From NCBI GenBank assembly GCA_947478935.1, contig CANJXV010000036.1:1-13751 (forward strand): DNA of 13,751 nt. Reading direction: 5' to 3'. The stretch's first letter is position 1. Each line of letters opens with the position of its first letter. Below, piece after piece: positions 1-6,666 of this stretch. This DNA is from Comamonadaceae bacterium (GTDB lineage: Bacteria > Pseudomonadota > Gammaproteobacteria > Burkholderiales > Burkholderiaceae_C). The position numbers were made by a program, and so were the translations under genes. The notes under the pieces are model-generated. The model saw nothing but the letters and a program-made list of their open reading frames with translations. It was not told the DNA's origin and searched no databases.

Positions 1-147
1 GCGATCCAAGGAGTCGATCATCCAGGTCGGGAAATCCACGTTGACGCGTTTTTGAACTTGTTGAACGCGTTTGGCTTGGGACAAATCCAGTGCCTCAGTC
101 AGGTCCTCTCCGGCGTCAAATCGGGCTTCGAATTCTTTAACTTTCAT
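1..147 (-). CDS. BrnA-type antitoxin, ribbon-helix-helix family (partial, C-terminus beyond the window)
   Basis: The minus-strand frame starts at ATG 147-145 and runs off the left edge, giving 49 residues. It begins MKVKEFEARFDAGEDL, continues through LSQAKR (22-27), and ends in RVNVDFPTWMIDSLDR (34-49). The motif RVNVDFPxWMIxSLD is typical of the antitoxins that follow brnT genes; it is the start of a ribbon-helix-helix DNA-binding fold in which the beta strand contacts DNA. A GAGG ribosome-binding site (160-157) lies nine bases before the start. The start overlaps the end of the upstream toxin gene by 11 bp, so translation is probably coupled. In this family the antitoxin binds the toxin and the complex represses its own promoter; the palindrome at 400-418 is the likely target. 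Assignment comes from family pattern recognition and the partner gene. The C-terminal dimer helices are not visible. Confidence 0.8.
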   Translation of the reverse strand, partial: MKVKEFEARFDAGEDLTEALDLSQAKRVQQVQKRVNVDFPTWMIDSLDR

Positions 148-400
148 ACAGTGCTACCTCTTCAATACGTGCTCGGCGAACGGAGATTAATCGCACCTTA
201 GCGCCTCGATAGGTGATAACGGCAGACCAATGCTTAAGGCCAATGAGCCCGATGACCAGGAACCGGGGTTCGTCCGCTGTCTTGGCCGGAATCTCTAGCA
301 ACATCGGGTCATCCCAAAGCAATTGGGCCTCGATGAAATTGATCCCGTGCTTGAGCCGATTGCTATCGCTCTTTTCGGAATCAAACTCAAAATCTGTCAT
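137..400 (-). CDS. brnT: BrnT-family toxin (predicted ribonuclease)
   Basis: This 87-residue protein matches the BrnT toxin pattern along its whole length: FEFDSEK near residues 4-10, NRLKHGINFIEAQ (14-26), a DDP turn (30-32), EPRFLVIGLIG (44-54), and the C-terminal core VRLISVRRARIEEVALYE (69-86) with its conserved arginines and glutamates. BrnT toxins fold like RelE and act as ribonucleases that block translation until BrnA binds them. The length is normal (about 85-100 aa) and nothing looks broken. The ATG at 400 is supported because the protein aligns from its first residues. No Shine-Dalgarno sequence precedes it; the start codon instead abuts a perfect palindrome (400-418). The gene overlaps the antitoxin gene by 11 bp, and the usual toxin-first order is kept. 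That it is an active toxin is inferred from the family. Confidence 0.85.
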   Translation of the reverse strand: MTDFEFDSEKSDSNRLKHGINFIEAQLLWDDPMLLEIPAKTADEPRFLVIGLIGLKHWSAVITYRGAKVRLISVRRARIEEVALYES

Positions 401-418
401 GGTATAAAAAATATACCA
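400..418. promoter_or_regulatory. Perfect palindrome at the brnT start, probable autoregulatory operator
   Basis: TGGTATA-AAAAA-TATACCA has perfect 7-bp arms around a 5-bp A tract. Its first base is also the first base of the brnT start codon as read on the minus strand. Ribbon-helix-helix antitoxins normally bind such dyads to repress their own operon. On the minus strand the site contains TATATT (415-410), a possible -10 element that would put transcription start at or next to the ATG. No convincing -35 was found, and the promoter call is weaker than the operator call. Confidence 0.6.
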
Positions 419-472
419 TAAATACCAACTCTTAGGTTGCAGCCAGACCTACGGGCGGCCCAAAAAGCCTAT

Positions 473-502
473 AAAAAAGGGCGAGCACTCACGTACCCGC
501 CC
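473..502 (-). terminator. Rho-independent terminator of aceA
   Basis: On the minus strand, 54 bases after the aceA stop codon, there is a 10-bp stem (502-493 with 488-479; eight Watson-Crick and two G-U pairs) closed by a GUGA tetraloop of the GNRA type. A run of six T (478-473) follows directly. This is a textbook intrinsic terminator and marks the end of the aceA transcript before the brnT operon. Confidence 0.88.
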
Positions 503-556
503 TCTTCTCTGATCCCCACCACCCAAACCGCGAACGGCCCGGTGCGGGTCAGCGCT

Positions 557-1876
557 TTAGTGGAACTGCTCTTCTTCGGTCGAGCCGGTCAGCGCGGTCA
601 CGCTGGAGCGGCCGCCTTGTATGACGGTGGTGATTTCGTCGAAGTAGCCGGTGCCCACTTCTTGCTGGTGCGACACAAAGCTGTAGCCCCGGTCGCGGGC
701 AGCGAATTCGGGCTCTTGCACTTTTTCCACATAGGCGGTCATGCCACGCTTGACGTAGTCTTGTGACAGGTCAAACATGTGGTACCACATATTGTGGATA
801 CCGGCCAGCGTGATGAACTGGTATTTGTATCCCATGGCGCCGAGTTCGCGCTGGAACTTGGCGATGGTGGCGTCGTCGAGGTTTTTCTTCCAGTTGAAGG
901 ATGGCGAGCAGTTGTAGGCCAGCATCTTGCCGGGGTGTTTGGCGTGCACGGCTTCGGCGTATTTGCGCGCAAAGTCCAGGTCGGGTGTGCCGGTTTCGCA
1001 CCACACCAAATCGGCGTACTCGGCATAGGCCACCGAGCGGGCCACGGCCTGGTCCATGCCTTTGCGGGTTTTGTAAAAACCTTCAGAGGTGCGCTCACCG
1101 GTCAGGAAGGGTTGGTCGATGGGGTCGAAGTCGCTGGTCACCAGATCAGCGGCTTCGGCATCGGTACGCGCGATTACCAAAGTGGGGACGCCATACACGT
1201 CCGCAGCCATGCGCGCGGCTTTGAGTTTTTGCACCGCTTCTGTGGTGGGCACCAAGACTTTGCCGCCCATGTGGCCGCATTTTTTGACCGAGGCCAATTG
1301 GTCTTCAAAATGCACGCCGCCGGCGCCCGAGCGGATCATGGCTTTCATGAGCTCGTAGGCATTGAGCACGCCGCCAAAGCCGGCTTCGGCATCGGCCACG
1401 ATGGGCGCGTGGTAGTCGATATAGCCTTTGTCACCAGGGCCTACGCCTTTGGACCACTGGATTTCATCGGCACGGGTAAAGGAATTGTTGATGCGCTCTA
1501 CCACTTTAGGCACCGAGTCCACGGGGTACAAGGATTGGTCCGGGTACATGGCGGAGTATTCATTGCTGTCGGCAGCGACTTGCCAGCCGGACAGATAGAT
1601 GGCTTTGACGCCGGCCTTGACTTGTTGCATAGCCTGGCCGCCGGTCAGCGCGCCAAGGCAGTTGACATAGGGCTCGTCGTGCAACAAGTCCCACAGTTTT
1701 TCGGCGCCACGGCGGGCTAGTGTGTGCTCGACCTGGAAGGAGCCGCGCAGGCGGACTACGTCAGCCGCAGAGTAACCGCGCTTGATACCCTTCCAGCGCG
1801 GGTTGGTGGCCCAGTCTTTTTCCAGTTGGGCGACTTGTTGTTCGCGGCTCAGTTGTGCATTGAGTGATTGCGGCAT
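557..1876 (-). CDS. aceA: Isocitrate lyase
   Basis: Isocitrate lyase splits isocitrate into glyoxylate and succinate, the first step of the glyoxylate shunt needed for growth on acetate and fatty acids. The 439-residue protein is close in length to E. coli AceA and collinear with it. It carries the active-site motif KKCGH (198-202), the metal-site stretch ADAEAGFGG, the segment NCSPSFNW, and the usual C-terminal STEEEQFH. The open frame extends 20 codons further upstream, but ATG 1876-1874 is chosen because AAGGAG (1887-1882) lies five bases before it and the family N-terminus begins there (MPQSLNAQL). The gene is monocistronic: a hairpin terminator follows it, and a 278-bp gap with paired operators precedes it. 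No malate synthase gene is nearby. Confidence 0.97.
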   Translation of the reverse strand: MPQSLNAQLSREQQVAQLEKDWATNPRWKGIKRGYSAADVVRLRGSFQVEHTLARRGAEKLWDLLHDEPYVNCLGALTGGQAMQQVKAGVKAIYLSGWQVAADSNEYSAMYPDQSLYPVDSVPKVVERINNSFTRADEIQWSKGVGPGDKGYIDYHAPIVADAEAGFGGVLNAYELMKAMIRSGAGGVHFEDQLASVKKCGHMGGKVLVPTTEAVQKLKAARMAADVYGVPTLVIARTDAEAADLVTSDFDPIDQPFLTGERTSEGFYKTRKGMDQAVARSVAYAEYADLVWCETGTPDLDFARKYAEAVHAKHPGKMLAYNCSPSFNWKKNLDDATIAKFQRELGAMGYKYQFITLAGIHNMWYHMFDLSQDYVKRGMTAYVEKVQEPEFAARDRGYSFVSHQQEVGTGYFDEITTVIQGGRSSVTALTGSTEEEQFH

Positions 1877-1935
1877 AAAAACTCCTTGTGGTTGATCAGT
1901 GCCCAGGCCACGATGGCGTGTGGTGCAGTGCCACA

Positions 1936-1966
1936 ATTCTAAGTCTTATATAAGACATAGGAACAA
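1936..1966 (-). promoter_or_regulatory. Candidate aceA promoter with an operator in its spacer
   Basis: On the minus strand TAGAAT (1941-1936) is a good -10 hexamer and TTGTTC (1966-1961) a moderate -35, separated by a long 19-bp spacer. The first 18-bp operator copy (1959-1942) fills that spacer almost exactly. Transcription would begin near 1929, giving a 5' leader of about 50 bases. A competing reading is AAGACA (1977-1972) with TTATAT (1953-1948), 18 bp apart, so the promoter position is a prediction only. Confidence 0.4.
1942..1959 (-). promoter_or_regulatory. aceA-proximal operator copy (18-bp element with a 14-bp perfect palindrome)
   Basis: On the minus strand the sequence is TATGTCTTATATAAGACT; its core GTCTTATATAAGAC (1943-1956) is a perfect 14-bp palindrome. 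The same 18 bases occur in the opposite orientation at 1970-1987. Placement between the candidate -35 and -10 of aceA suggests direct control of initiation. The cognate regulator is not encoded in this window and I cannot name it. Confidence 0.7.
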
Positions 1967-1969
1967 TCT

Positions 1970-1987
1970 TATGTCTTATATAAGACT
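1970..1987 (+). promoter_or_regulatory. aceA-distal operator copy (identical 18-bp element, inverted)
   Basis: An exact 18/18 inverted copy of the element at 1942-1959, with palindrome centres 30 bp apart (about three helical turns). An extra half-site TCTTA (1967-1971) precedes it, so TCTTATG and TCTTATA form a tandem heptamer. Two perfect copies at one promoter suggest cooperative binding or a small loop. That this is a regulator site is inference from symmetry and position. Confidence 0.7.
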
Positions 1988-2154
1988 AAATATTTTTCTA
2001 TGCAAATCAATGGCTTATATGTATTTTTTCACGATAGATCAAGTAAATTTCTCAATGCAAAATAACAAACACAGGATATTAAGGGTTTATATCCCGCAAT
2101 GCGGAATCAGGCCCTGATCTGTGAAAGCCACGCCAGATAGGTGGCGCCGAGTGC
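1988..2154. other. AT-rich gap between glnT and aceA with several short dyads
   Basis: No convincing gene is present. A 72-codon open frame crosses this region on the plus strand (1899-2117), but it runs through the operators and has no family resemblance. Four short dyads lie close together: GGATAT/ATATCC (2074-2079, 2089-2094), CCGCA-A-TGCGG (2094-2104), ATCAGG-C-CCTGAT (2106-2118), and the hairpin at 2130-2147. They may be part of the 3' end of the glnT transcript. The left part (1988-2070) is AT-rich, as expected upstream of a regulated promoter. Confidence 0.4.
2130..2147 (-). terminator. Possible weak terminator hairpin after glnT
   Basis: On the minus strand GCGCCA (2147-2142) pairs with TGGCGT (2135-2130; five Watson-Crick pairs and one G-U) around a 6-base loop, seven bases after the glnT stop. 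An alternative GCCAC/GTGGC pairing overlaps it. No real U-tract follows, so termination may be weak or Rho-dependent. Confidence 0.3.
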
Positions 2155-3492
2155 TTAAAACGCGTCGGCGTAGCGCTGCATTTCCCAGGCGCTGACGTGC
2201 TGGGCGTAACTGTCCCACTCGGAGCGCTTTAGGGCGATCAACTGGGCGCAAAAGGCCTCGCCTACCGCAGCGCGAAGCACCTGGTCCGCTTGCAGGGCGT
2301 CTATGGCCTCGTCCAAATTTTTAGGCAGACGCGCCGGCATGGGCTGGCCGCTAGCCTGGCGGATGTACAAGTCTTCGTTGCAAGGCGCGGGCGGCGCCAT
2401 AGCGCTGTCTATGCCGTGCAATCCTGCTTGCAGCACGCCAGCCAAGGCCGCATAAATATTGCAGGACGGGTCGGGCAAGCGCCACTCCATGCGGCCCGCC
2501 ACGGTGCGCAGCAAGCAAGTGCGGTTGTTGTCGCCATAAGCCTTCCACACCGGCGACCAGGTAGTGCCCGATGCGCTGGGGCTGCTGGCCAGGCGCTTGT
2601 AGCTATTGACAGTCGGTGCGCACAGCGCGGCCAGGGCGTCCGCATGGTGCAAAAGGCCTGCAGCAAACTGGTGACCTGCCGTACTCAGACCCAGGCTGCC
2701 TTCCTCATCGGCAAACACCGCCCTACCTTGTGCATCGGTGATGCTGATGTGGAAATGCAAACCACTGCCTGGTGCATGCGCGACCGGTTTGGGCATGCTG
2801 CTAAATACGTGGCCATGGCGCTGCGCTATCGCATGGGCCGTGAGCTTAAAAAGCATATAGCGGTCCGCCGCAGCCAGCGCATGGTCATGGGCGTAATTGA
2901 TTTCATACTGGCCGCAGGCGTCTTCGTGGTCCATCTGCTGCAAGCGAAAACCCAAAGCACCCAGGGCCACACGCATGTCGTCTAAAAACGCATAGTTGCG
3001 GTGCATGGCTTTGAGGTCGTAAGAAGGTTTGTCCAGAGTATCTTGCGCATCGGCCAGCATCCACTGGCCTGCGGCATCCTGGCGCAAAAGAAAAAACTCC
3101 GGCTCTATGCCCACCCACAGCGTCCATCCGCGTCGGGCTAAGGCATTAGTGGCGGCTTTGAGCACTTGGCGTGAGCACGTAGCTAGCGGCTGCCCTCCCG
3201 CAAAGCCATCGCACACCGCATGCGCCAGGCCGGGCCTAAAGGGCAAAGGCCGCAGACTGTCCGGTAGCACGCGGCCATAGTATTCGCTGGTCGCGCCCTG
3301 GCGCGGCAGGCCGGTGCCCCAAATGCTGGGGCCGGCAAAACCGGCGCCCTGCGTTACCCATTCCTGCAAATTGTCCAGCGGCACCAGCTTGCCTTTGGCC
3401 ACACCATGGATGTCACAAAACTGCGCCAACACCGAATGAATGCCTTGCGCTTGTAGCGCGTGCATCCGATCTTGCAAAGACATATCAGCCAT
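2155..3492 (-). CDS. glnT: GlnT-type glutamine-synthetase-family ligase (annotated in relatives as type III glutamate-ammonia ligase)
   Basis: Members of this family join the gamma-carboxyl of glutamate to ammonia or another amine using ATP, in the cytoplasm. The 445 residues carry the catalytic scaffold: GIEPEFF (128-134) and HEDACGQYE (189-197) for metal and glutamate, GSGLHFHIS (242-250), NNRTCLLR (322-329) for ATP/phosphate, and EWRLPDPSCNIY (336-347). The ammonium site differs. FAGPSI (52-57) replaces the FDGSSI that holds Asp50 of enteric GS, and TWSPV (311-315) replaces YEAPV, which holds catalytic Glu327. Related GlnT and gamma-glutamylmethylamide synthetases share this pattern, so the acceptor could be a larger amine. 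The start is either ATG 3492 or ATG 3483 (MSLQDR); neither has a Shine-Dalgarno sequence. The gene lies 24 bp after the RND permease gene and is probably cotranscribed with it. Family assignment is sure; the substrate is unknown. Confidence 0.9.
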   Translation of the reverse strand: MADMSLQDRMHALQAQGIHSVLAQFCDIHGVAKGKLVPLDNLQEWVTQGAGFAGPSIWGTGLPRQGATSEYYGRVLPDSLRPLPFRPGLAHAVCDGFAGGQPLATCSRQVLKAATNALARRGWTLWVGIEPEFFLLRQDAAGQWMLADAQDTLDKPSYDLKAMHRNYAFLDDMRVALGALGFRLQQMDHEDACGQYEINYAHDHALAAADRYMLFKLTAHAIAQRHGHVFSSMPKPVAHAPGSGLHFHISITDAQGRAVFADEEGSLGLSTAGHQFAAGLLHHADALAALCAPTVNSYKRLASSPSASGTTWSPVWKAYGDNNRTCLLRTVAGRMEWRLPDPSCNIYAALAGVLQAGLHGIDSAMAPPAPCNEDLYIRQASGQPMPARLPKNLDEAIDALQADQVLRAAVGEAFCAQLIALKRSEWDSYAQHVSAWEMQRYADAF

Positions 3493-3520
3493 AGCGTGCG
3501 ATCTTGCGTGTGGCGTTCAT
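3485..3520 (-). other. Mini-ORF (11 codons plus stop) bridging the RND permease and glnT
   Basis: ATG 3520-3518 overlaps the permease stop as ATGA and follows a good ribosome-binding site, AAGGA (3531-3527), at six bases. It encodes MNATRKIARYG and stops at TGA 3487-3485. It therefore overlaps the first possible glnT start (3492) and ends one base before the second (3483). Since glnT has no ribosome-binding site of its own, terminating ribosomes may reinitiate on it. The mini-ORF is one frame off glnT, so it could instead be the remnant of a longer glnT N-terminus after a one-base shift. Translation is unproven. Confidence 0.35.
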
Positions 3521-6500
3521 ACGGGGTCCTTTTTTTCGTAAATTGGGCTTGGGGCGTTGTGCCTTGCCGATGTCCGGCCCAACACGCGAACTAGCCAGCG
3601 CTCCAAGTCGTCAATGTAGGTAAACACCGCAGGCACCACCAGCAGGCTCAGCAAGGTGGAGGTGATCAATCCACCAATCACCGCAATCGCCATAGGCGAG
3701 CGAAAGCTCGGGTCTGCGCCCCAGCCAATGGCCAAGGGCAGCATGCCGGTGCCCATGGCGATAGTAGTCATCACAATCGGGCGACTGCGCTTGCGGCAGG
3801 CATCGACCAGGGCCTCAAAACGCTCCATGCCCGCCTGGCGCGCCAGCACCGCATAGTCCACCAGCAAAATCGAATTTTTGGTGACGATGCCCATGAGCAT
3901 GATGAGCCCGATCATGGTCGGCATAGACAAAGCGCGCCCGGTAATCAGCAGCAAGACAAAAGCACCGCCAATGCTCAAAGGCAAGGCCGCCAAAATCGTG
4001 AGCGGCTGCAAAAAGTCTTTAAACAAAAGCACAAGCACACCATAAATACACAGCACACCGATCAACATCGCGATACCGAAGCTGGCGAACAAGGCCTGCA
4101 TTTCTTGGGCATCGCCCAGCTCGGCAATCGACACACCGGGTGGCAAATTCGCCAGGCTAGGTAAGGCCAACGCCTCGGCATTGACTTCGCCCAGCGTGCG
4201 CTTGCCCAACTCCACTTCCAGCACCACATTTCGGTTGCGGTTGAGGCGCGTGATTTGCGCCGGTCCGCTGTTCATACTGATATCGGCCACTTGCGCCAAC
4301 ATCACCGGGCCACGCTTGCCGGGTACGGTCAAGCGGCCAATGGAGTCCAAGTCGGCGCGCACCGCGTCGGGCAGCTTCACACGAATAGGCACCTGGCGCT
4401 GCGCCAGATTGAGCTTGGCCAACGCGGTGTCGTAGTCACCGGCAGTAGCCACGCGCACCGTCTCCCCAATGCTAGCCGCCGTTACGCCCAGGTCAGCGGC
4501 GCGCGCGTTGTCCGGCCGCACAATAATTTCGGGGCGCACCAACGAGGCGCTGGAATTGATATTGCCAATGCCCTTGAGGCTGCGCAGGTCGCGCTCCACC
4601 AACTGGGCTGCTTGCATCAAGGCTTGCGGGTCTTCGCTTTTGAGCACGAGCTGTAATTTACCGCCAGTCTCAGGCGAGCCCACATTAAAACGTGCGCCCG
4701 GAATTTCGGCCATGCGCTTGCGAATTTGCGCGTCAATGTCCTGCATGCTTTCTTTGCGATCATTGCGATGCACGGCGCTAATCGTCAGCACGGCGCGGCG
4801 TGCTTCGGCTGCGGCGCCGGGCGCAAACGCATCCCCGCTCGAGCCTCCGCCTATCGAGCTGAAGATGCTCACGATGTGCGGCACGCCAGCAATCTCTTTG
4901 CGCGCTTGTTCTGCTATGCGCTGCGTTTCGGCCAGCGTGCTGCCGGGCGCCAGCTCGATAGTGACTTGCGTCTGCCCCCGGTCGCCGGGGGGAATAAAAG
5001 TCGTGGGTAACAAGCCTACCAAAGACACTGAACCTACAAAAAACAATCCCGCCCCGATGGCTGTGACCAATCGGTAGCGCAAGCACCATTGCATGACGCG
5101 CAAGTAGGCGCGCATGATGGGGCCATCGGGTGGCTCCACCAATACAGGCGCGCCATCCGCCTGGCGCGCGGGCCGCAATAGATACGCCGCCATCATGGGC
5201 GTGAGCAGGCGCGCCACCATGAGTGAGGCCAAAATCGCGAGCACCGCCGTCCAGCCAAATTGCTTGAAAAACAGCCCCGGCACACCGCCCATAAACGCCG
5301 TGGGCAAGAACACGGCCACCAGCGCAAACGTCGTAGCAATCACCGCCATGCCAATCTCGTCTGCCGCCTCCATAGCCGCTTGAAACGGCGACTTGCCCAT
5401 GCGCAAATGGCGGGCAATGTTTTCAATCTCGACAATCGCATCATCGACCAGTACACCGACCACCAATGCGAGCGACAAGAGCGTCACGGTATTGAGCGTG
5501 TAGCCGAAATACTTCATACCCAAAAACGTGGGAATGATCGACAACGGCAAAGCGGTGGACACCACAAAGGTGGCGCGCCAATCGCGCAGAAACAGCCATA
5601 CCACCAGGATCGCCAAGAGCGCGCCGTCGTACAGCAGCTCCATAGAGCCTTTGAAGTTTTCTTGCACCGGCTGGGCGTTGTCAATAATCGCGTCGATGCG
5701 CAAGTCCGGGTTTTCTTCCTGCAACTTGGCCACTACCTGGCGCGCGCCTTCGGCCACCGCCACTTCGCTAGCGCCTTTGCTGCGGAAAATTTCAAAGGCC
5801 ACCACTTTGGCGCCGTCTTGCGTGGCTATCGCACGCGCCTCGCTCACCGTGTCCATCACCTTAGCAATCTGCTCCAAGCGCACATGGCGGCCATCGGGCA
5901 AGGGCAAGTCCAGCTGCGCCAACTCTTGCGCACTTTGTACCGTGGCAATGGTGCGCACCGATTGCTCGGCACCACTGACGTCACCGCGTCCGCCCGGTGC
6001 CTCGACCTGTACCACCTTCAGGCGGCGCGACACATCCAAAGCCGACACGCCTAGCGCAGCCATGCGCGCGGTATCGAGCTCCACGCGCACCTCGCGGTAG
6101 ACACCGCCGATGCGCTTGACCGCGCCCACACCGGGCACCCCGCGCAAGCGCTTGTTCACGGTGTTATCGACGAACCAACTAATGGCTTCGTCATCCCGCA
6201 GTTGCATACCTGGTTTACCCGAGGCCTGCACGGTATAGGTACGCACCACGCGGCCCGCCGTCGAGGCCTTGGTGACCGAAGGATCACGCAACTCCGAGGG
6301 CAGATCGGCACGCACGCTGGCAACGGCATCACGCACTTCGTTAACGGCTTCGTTGATCGGCTTTTCCAGCACAAACTCCACCGTCACCACCGCGCTGCCA
6401 TCCAGCACCGTGGTGTACACGTTTTTCACGCTGGCCAAGGTGGCGACTGCGTCTTCTATCTTGCGCGCAACCTCCGTTTCCATTTGCGCAGGCGCTGCGC

Positions 6501-6657
6501 CAGGCAAGCCCGCCTCCACCGTCACGATGGGTAATTCAATGTCCGGAAAGTCTTGCACCACGCTGCCGCGAAAGGCCAATAAACCGGCCAGCGACAGCAA
6601 GGCGAACAGCATGATCGCCGGGATCGGGTTCCTGATCGAGTAAGCCGAAAAATTCAC
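3517..6657 (-). CDS. RND efflux transporter permease subunit (HAE1 type, AcrB-like)
   Basis: This inner-membrane, proton-driven pump subunit takes substrates from the periplasm or membrane and passes them to the adaptor and outer-membrane channel. At 1046 residues it has the normal AcrB size. TM1 lies at 11-29, followed by a periplasmic porter domain (about 30-340), a TM block (about 341-500) and a second half of the same design; the second block is about 856-1012. The proton-relay residues are present: Asp405-Asp406 in GVLVDDAIVEIEN and Lys927 in GIVTKNSILLVDY. The start is GTG at 6657, with AAGGGG eight bases upstream overlapping the adaptor's stop codon, which implies translational coupling. 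Residues match the drug/hydrophobe (HAE1) branch rather than a heavy-metal pump, but the substrate cannot be read from sequence. The C-terminus ends IYEKKDPV. Confidence 0.95.
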   Translation of the reverse strand: MNFSAYSIRNPIPAIMLFALLSLAGLLAFRGSVVQDFPDIELPIVTVEAGLPGAAPAQMETEVARKIEDAVATLASVKNVYTTVLDGSAVVTVEFVLEKPINEAVNEVRDAVASVRADLPSELRDPSVTKASTAGRVVRTYTVQASGKPGMQLRDDEAISWFVDNTVNKRLRGVPGVGAVKRIGGVYREVRVELDTARMAALGVSALDVSRRLKVVQVEAPGGRGDVSGAEQSVRTIATVQSAQELAQLDLPLPDGRHVRLEQIAKVMDTVSEARAIATQDGAKVVAFEIFRSKGASEVAVAEGARQVVAKLQEENPDLRIDAIIDNAQPVQENFKGSMELLYDGALLAILVVWLFLRDWRATFVVSTALPLSIIPTFLGMKYFGYTLNTVTLLSLALVVGVLVDDAIVEIENIARHLRMGKSPFQAAMEAADEIGMAVIATTFALVAVFLPTAFMGGVPGLFFKQFGWTAVLAILASLMVARLLTPMMAAYLLRPARQADGAPVLVEPPDGPIMRAYLRVMQWCLRYRLVTAIGAGLFFVGSVSLVGLLPTTFIPPGDRGQTQVTIELAPGSTLAETQRIAEQARKEIAGVPHIVSIFSSIGGGSSGDAFAPGAAAEARRAVLTISAVHRNDRKESMQDIDAQIRKRMAEIPGARFNVGSPETGGKLQLVLKSEDPQALMQAAQLVERDLRSLKGIGNINSSASLVRPEIIVRPDNARAADLGVTAASIGETVRVATAGDYDTALAKLNLAQRQVPIRVKLPDAVRADLDSIGRLTVPGKRGPVMLAQVADISMNSGPAQITRLNRNRNVVLEVELGKRTLGEVNAEALALPSLANLPPGVSIAELGDAQEMQALFASFGIAMLIGVLCIYGVLVLLFKDFLQPLTILAALPLSIGGAFVLLLITGRALSMPTMIGLIMLMGIVTKNSILLVDYAVLARQAGMERFEALVDACRKRSRPIVMTTIAMGTGMLPLAIGWGADPSFRSPMAIAVIGGLITSTLLSLLVVPAVFTYIDDLERWLVRVLGRTSARHNAPSPIYEKKDPV

Positions 6658-6666
6658 ACGCGCCCC

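Noticed and set aside
779..1720. Long plus-strand open frame (313 codons) opposite aceA
   Set aside because: It lies fully inside the well-conserved aceA gene, has no family resemblance, and its composition is that of an antisense shadow of GC-rich codons.
1899..2117. 72-codon plus-strand open frame in the aceA upstream region
   Set aside because: It crosses both operators and the candidate aceA promoter, has no ribosome-binding site and no recognisable motif.
5260..6100. Plus-strand open frames of 190-264 codons opposite the RND permease gene
   Set aside because: They sit antisense to an intact, conserved permease; two frames overlap each other and neither resembles a protein family.
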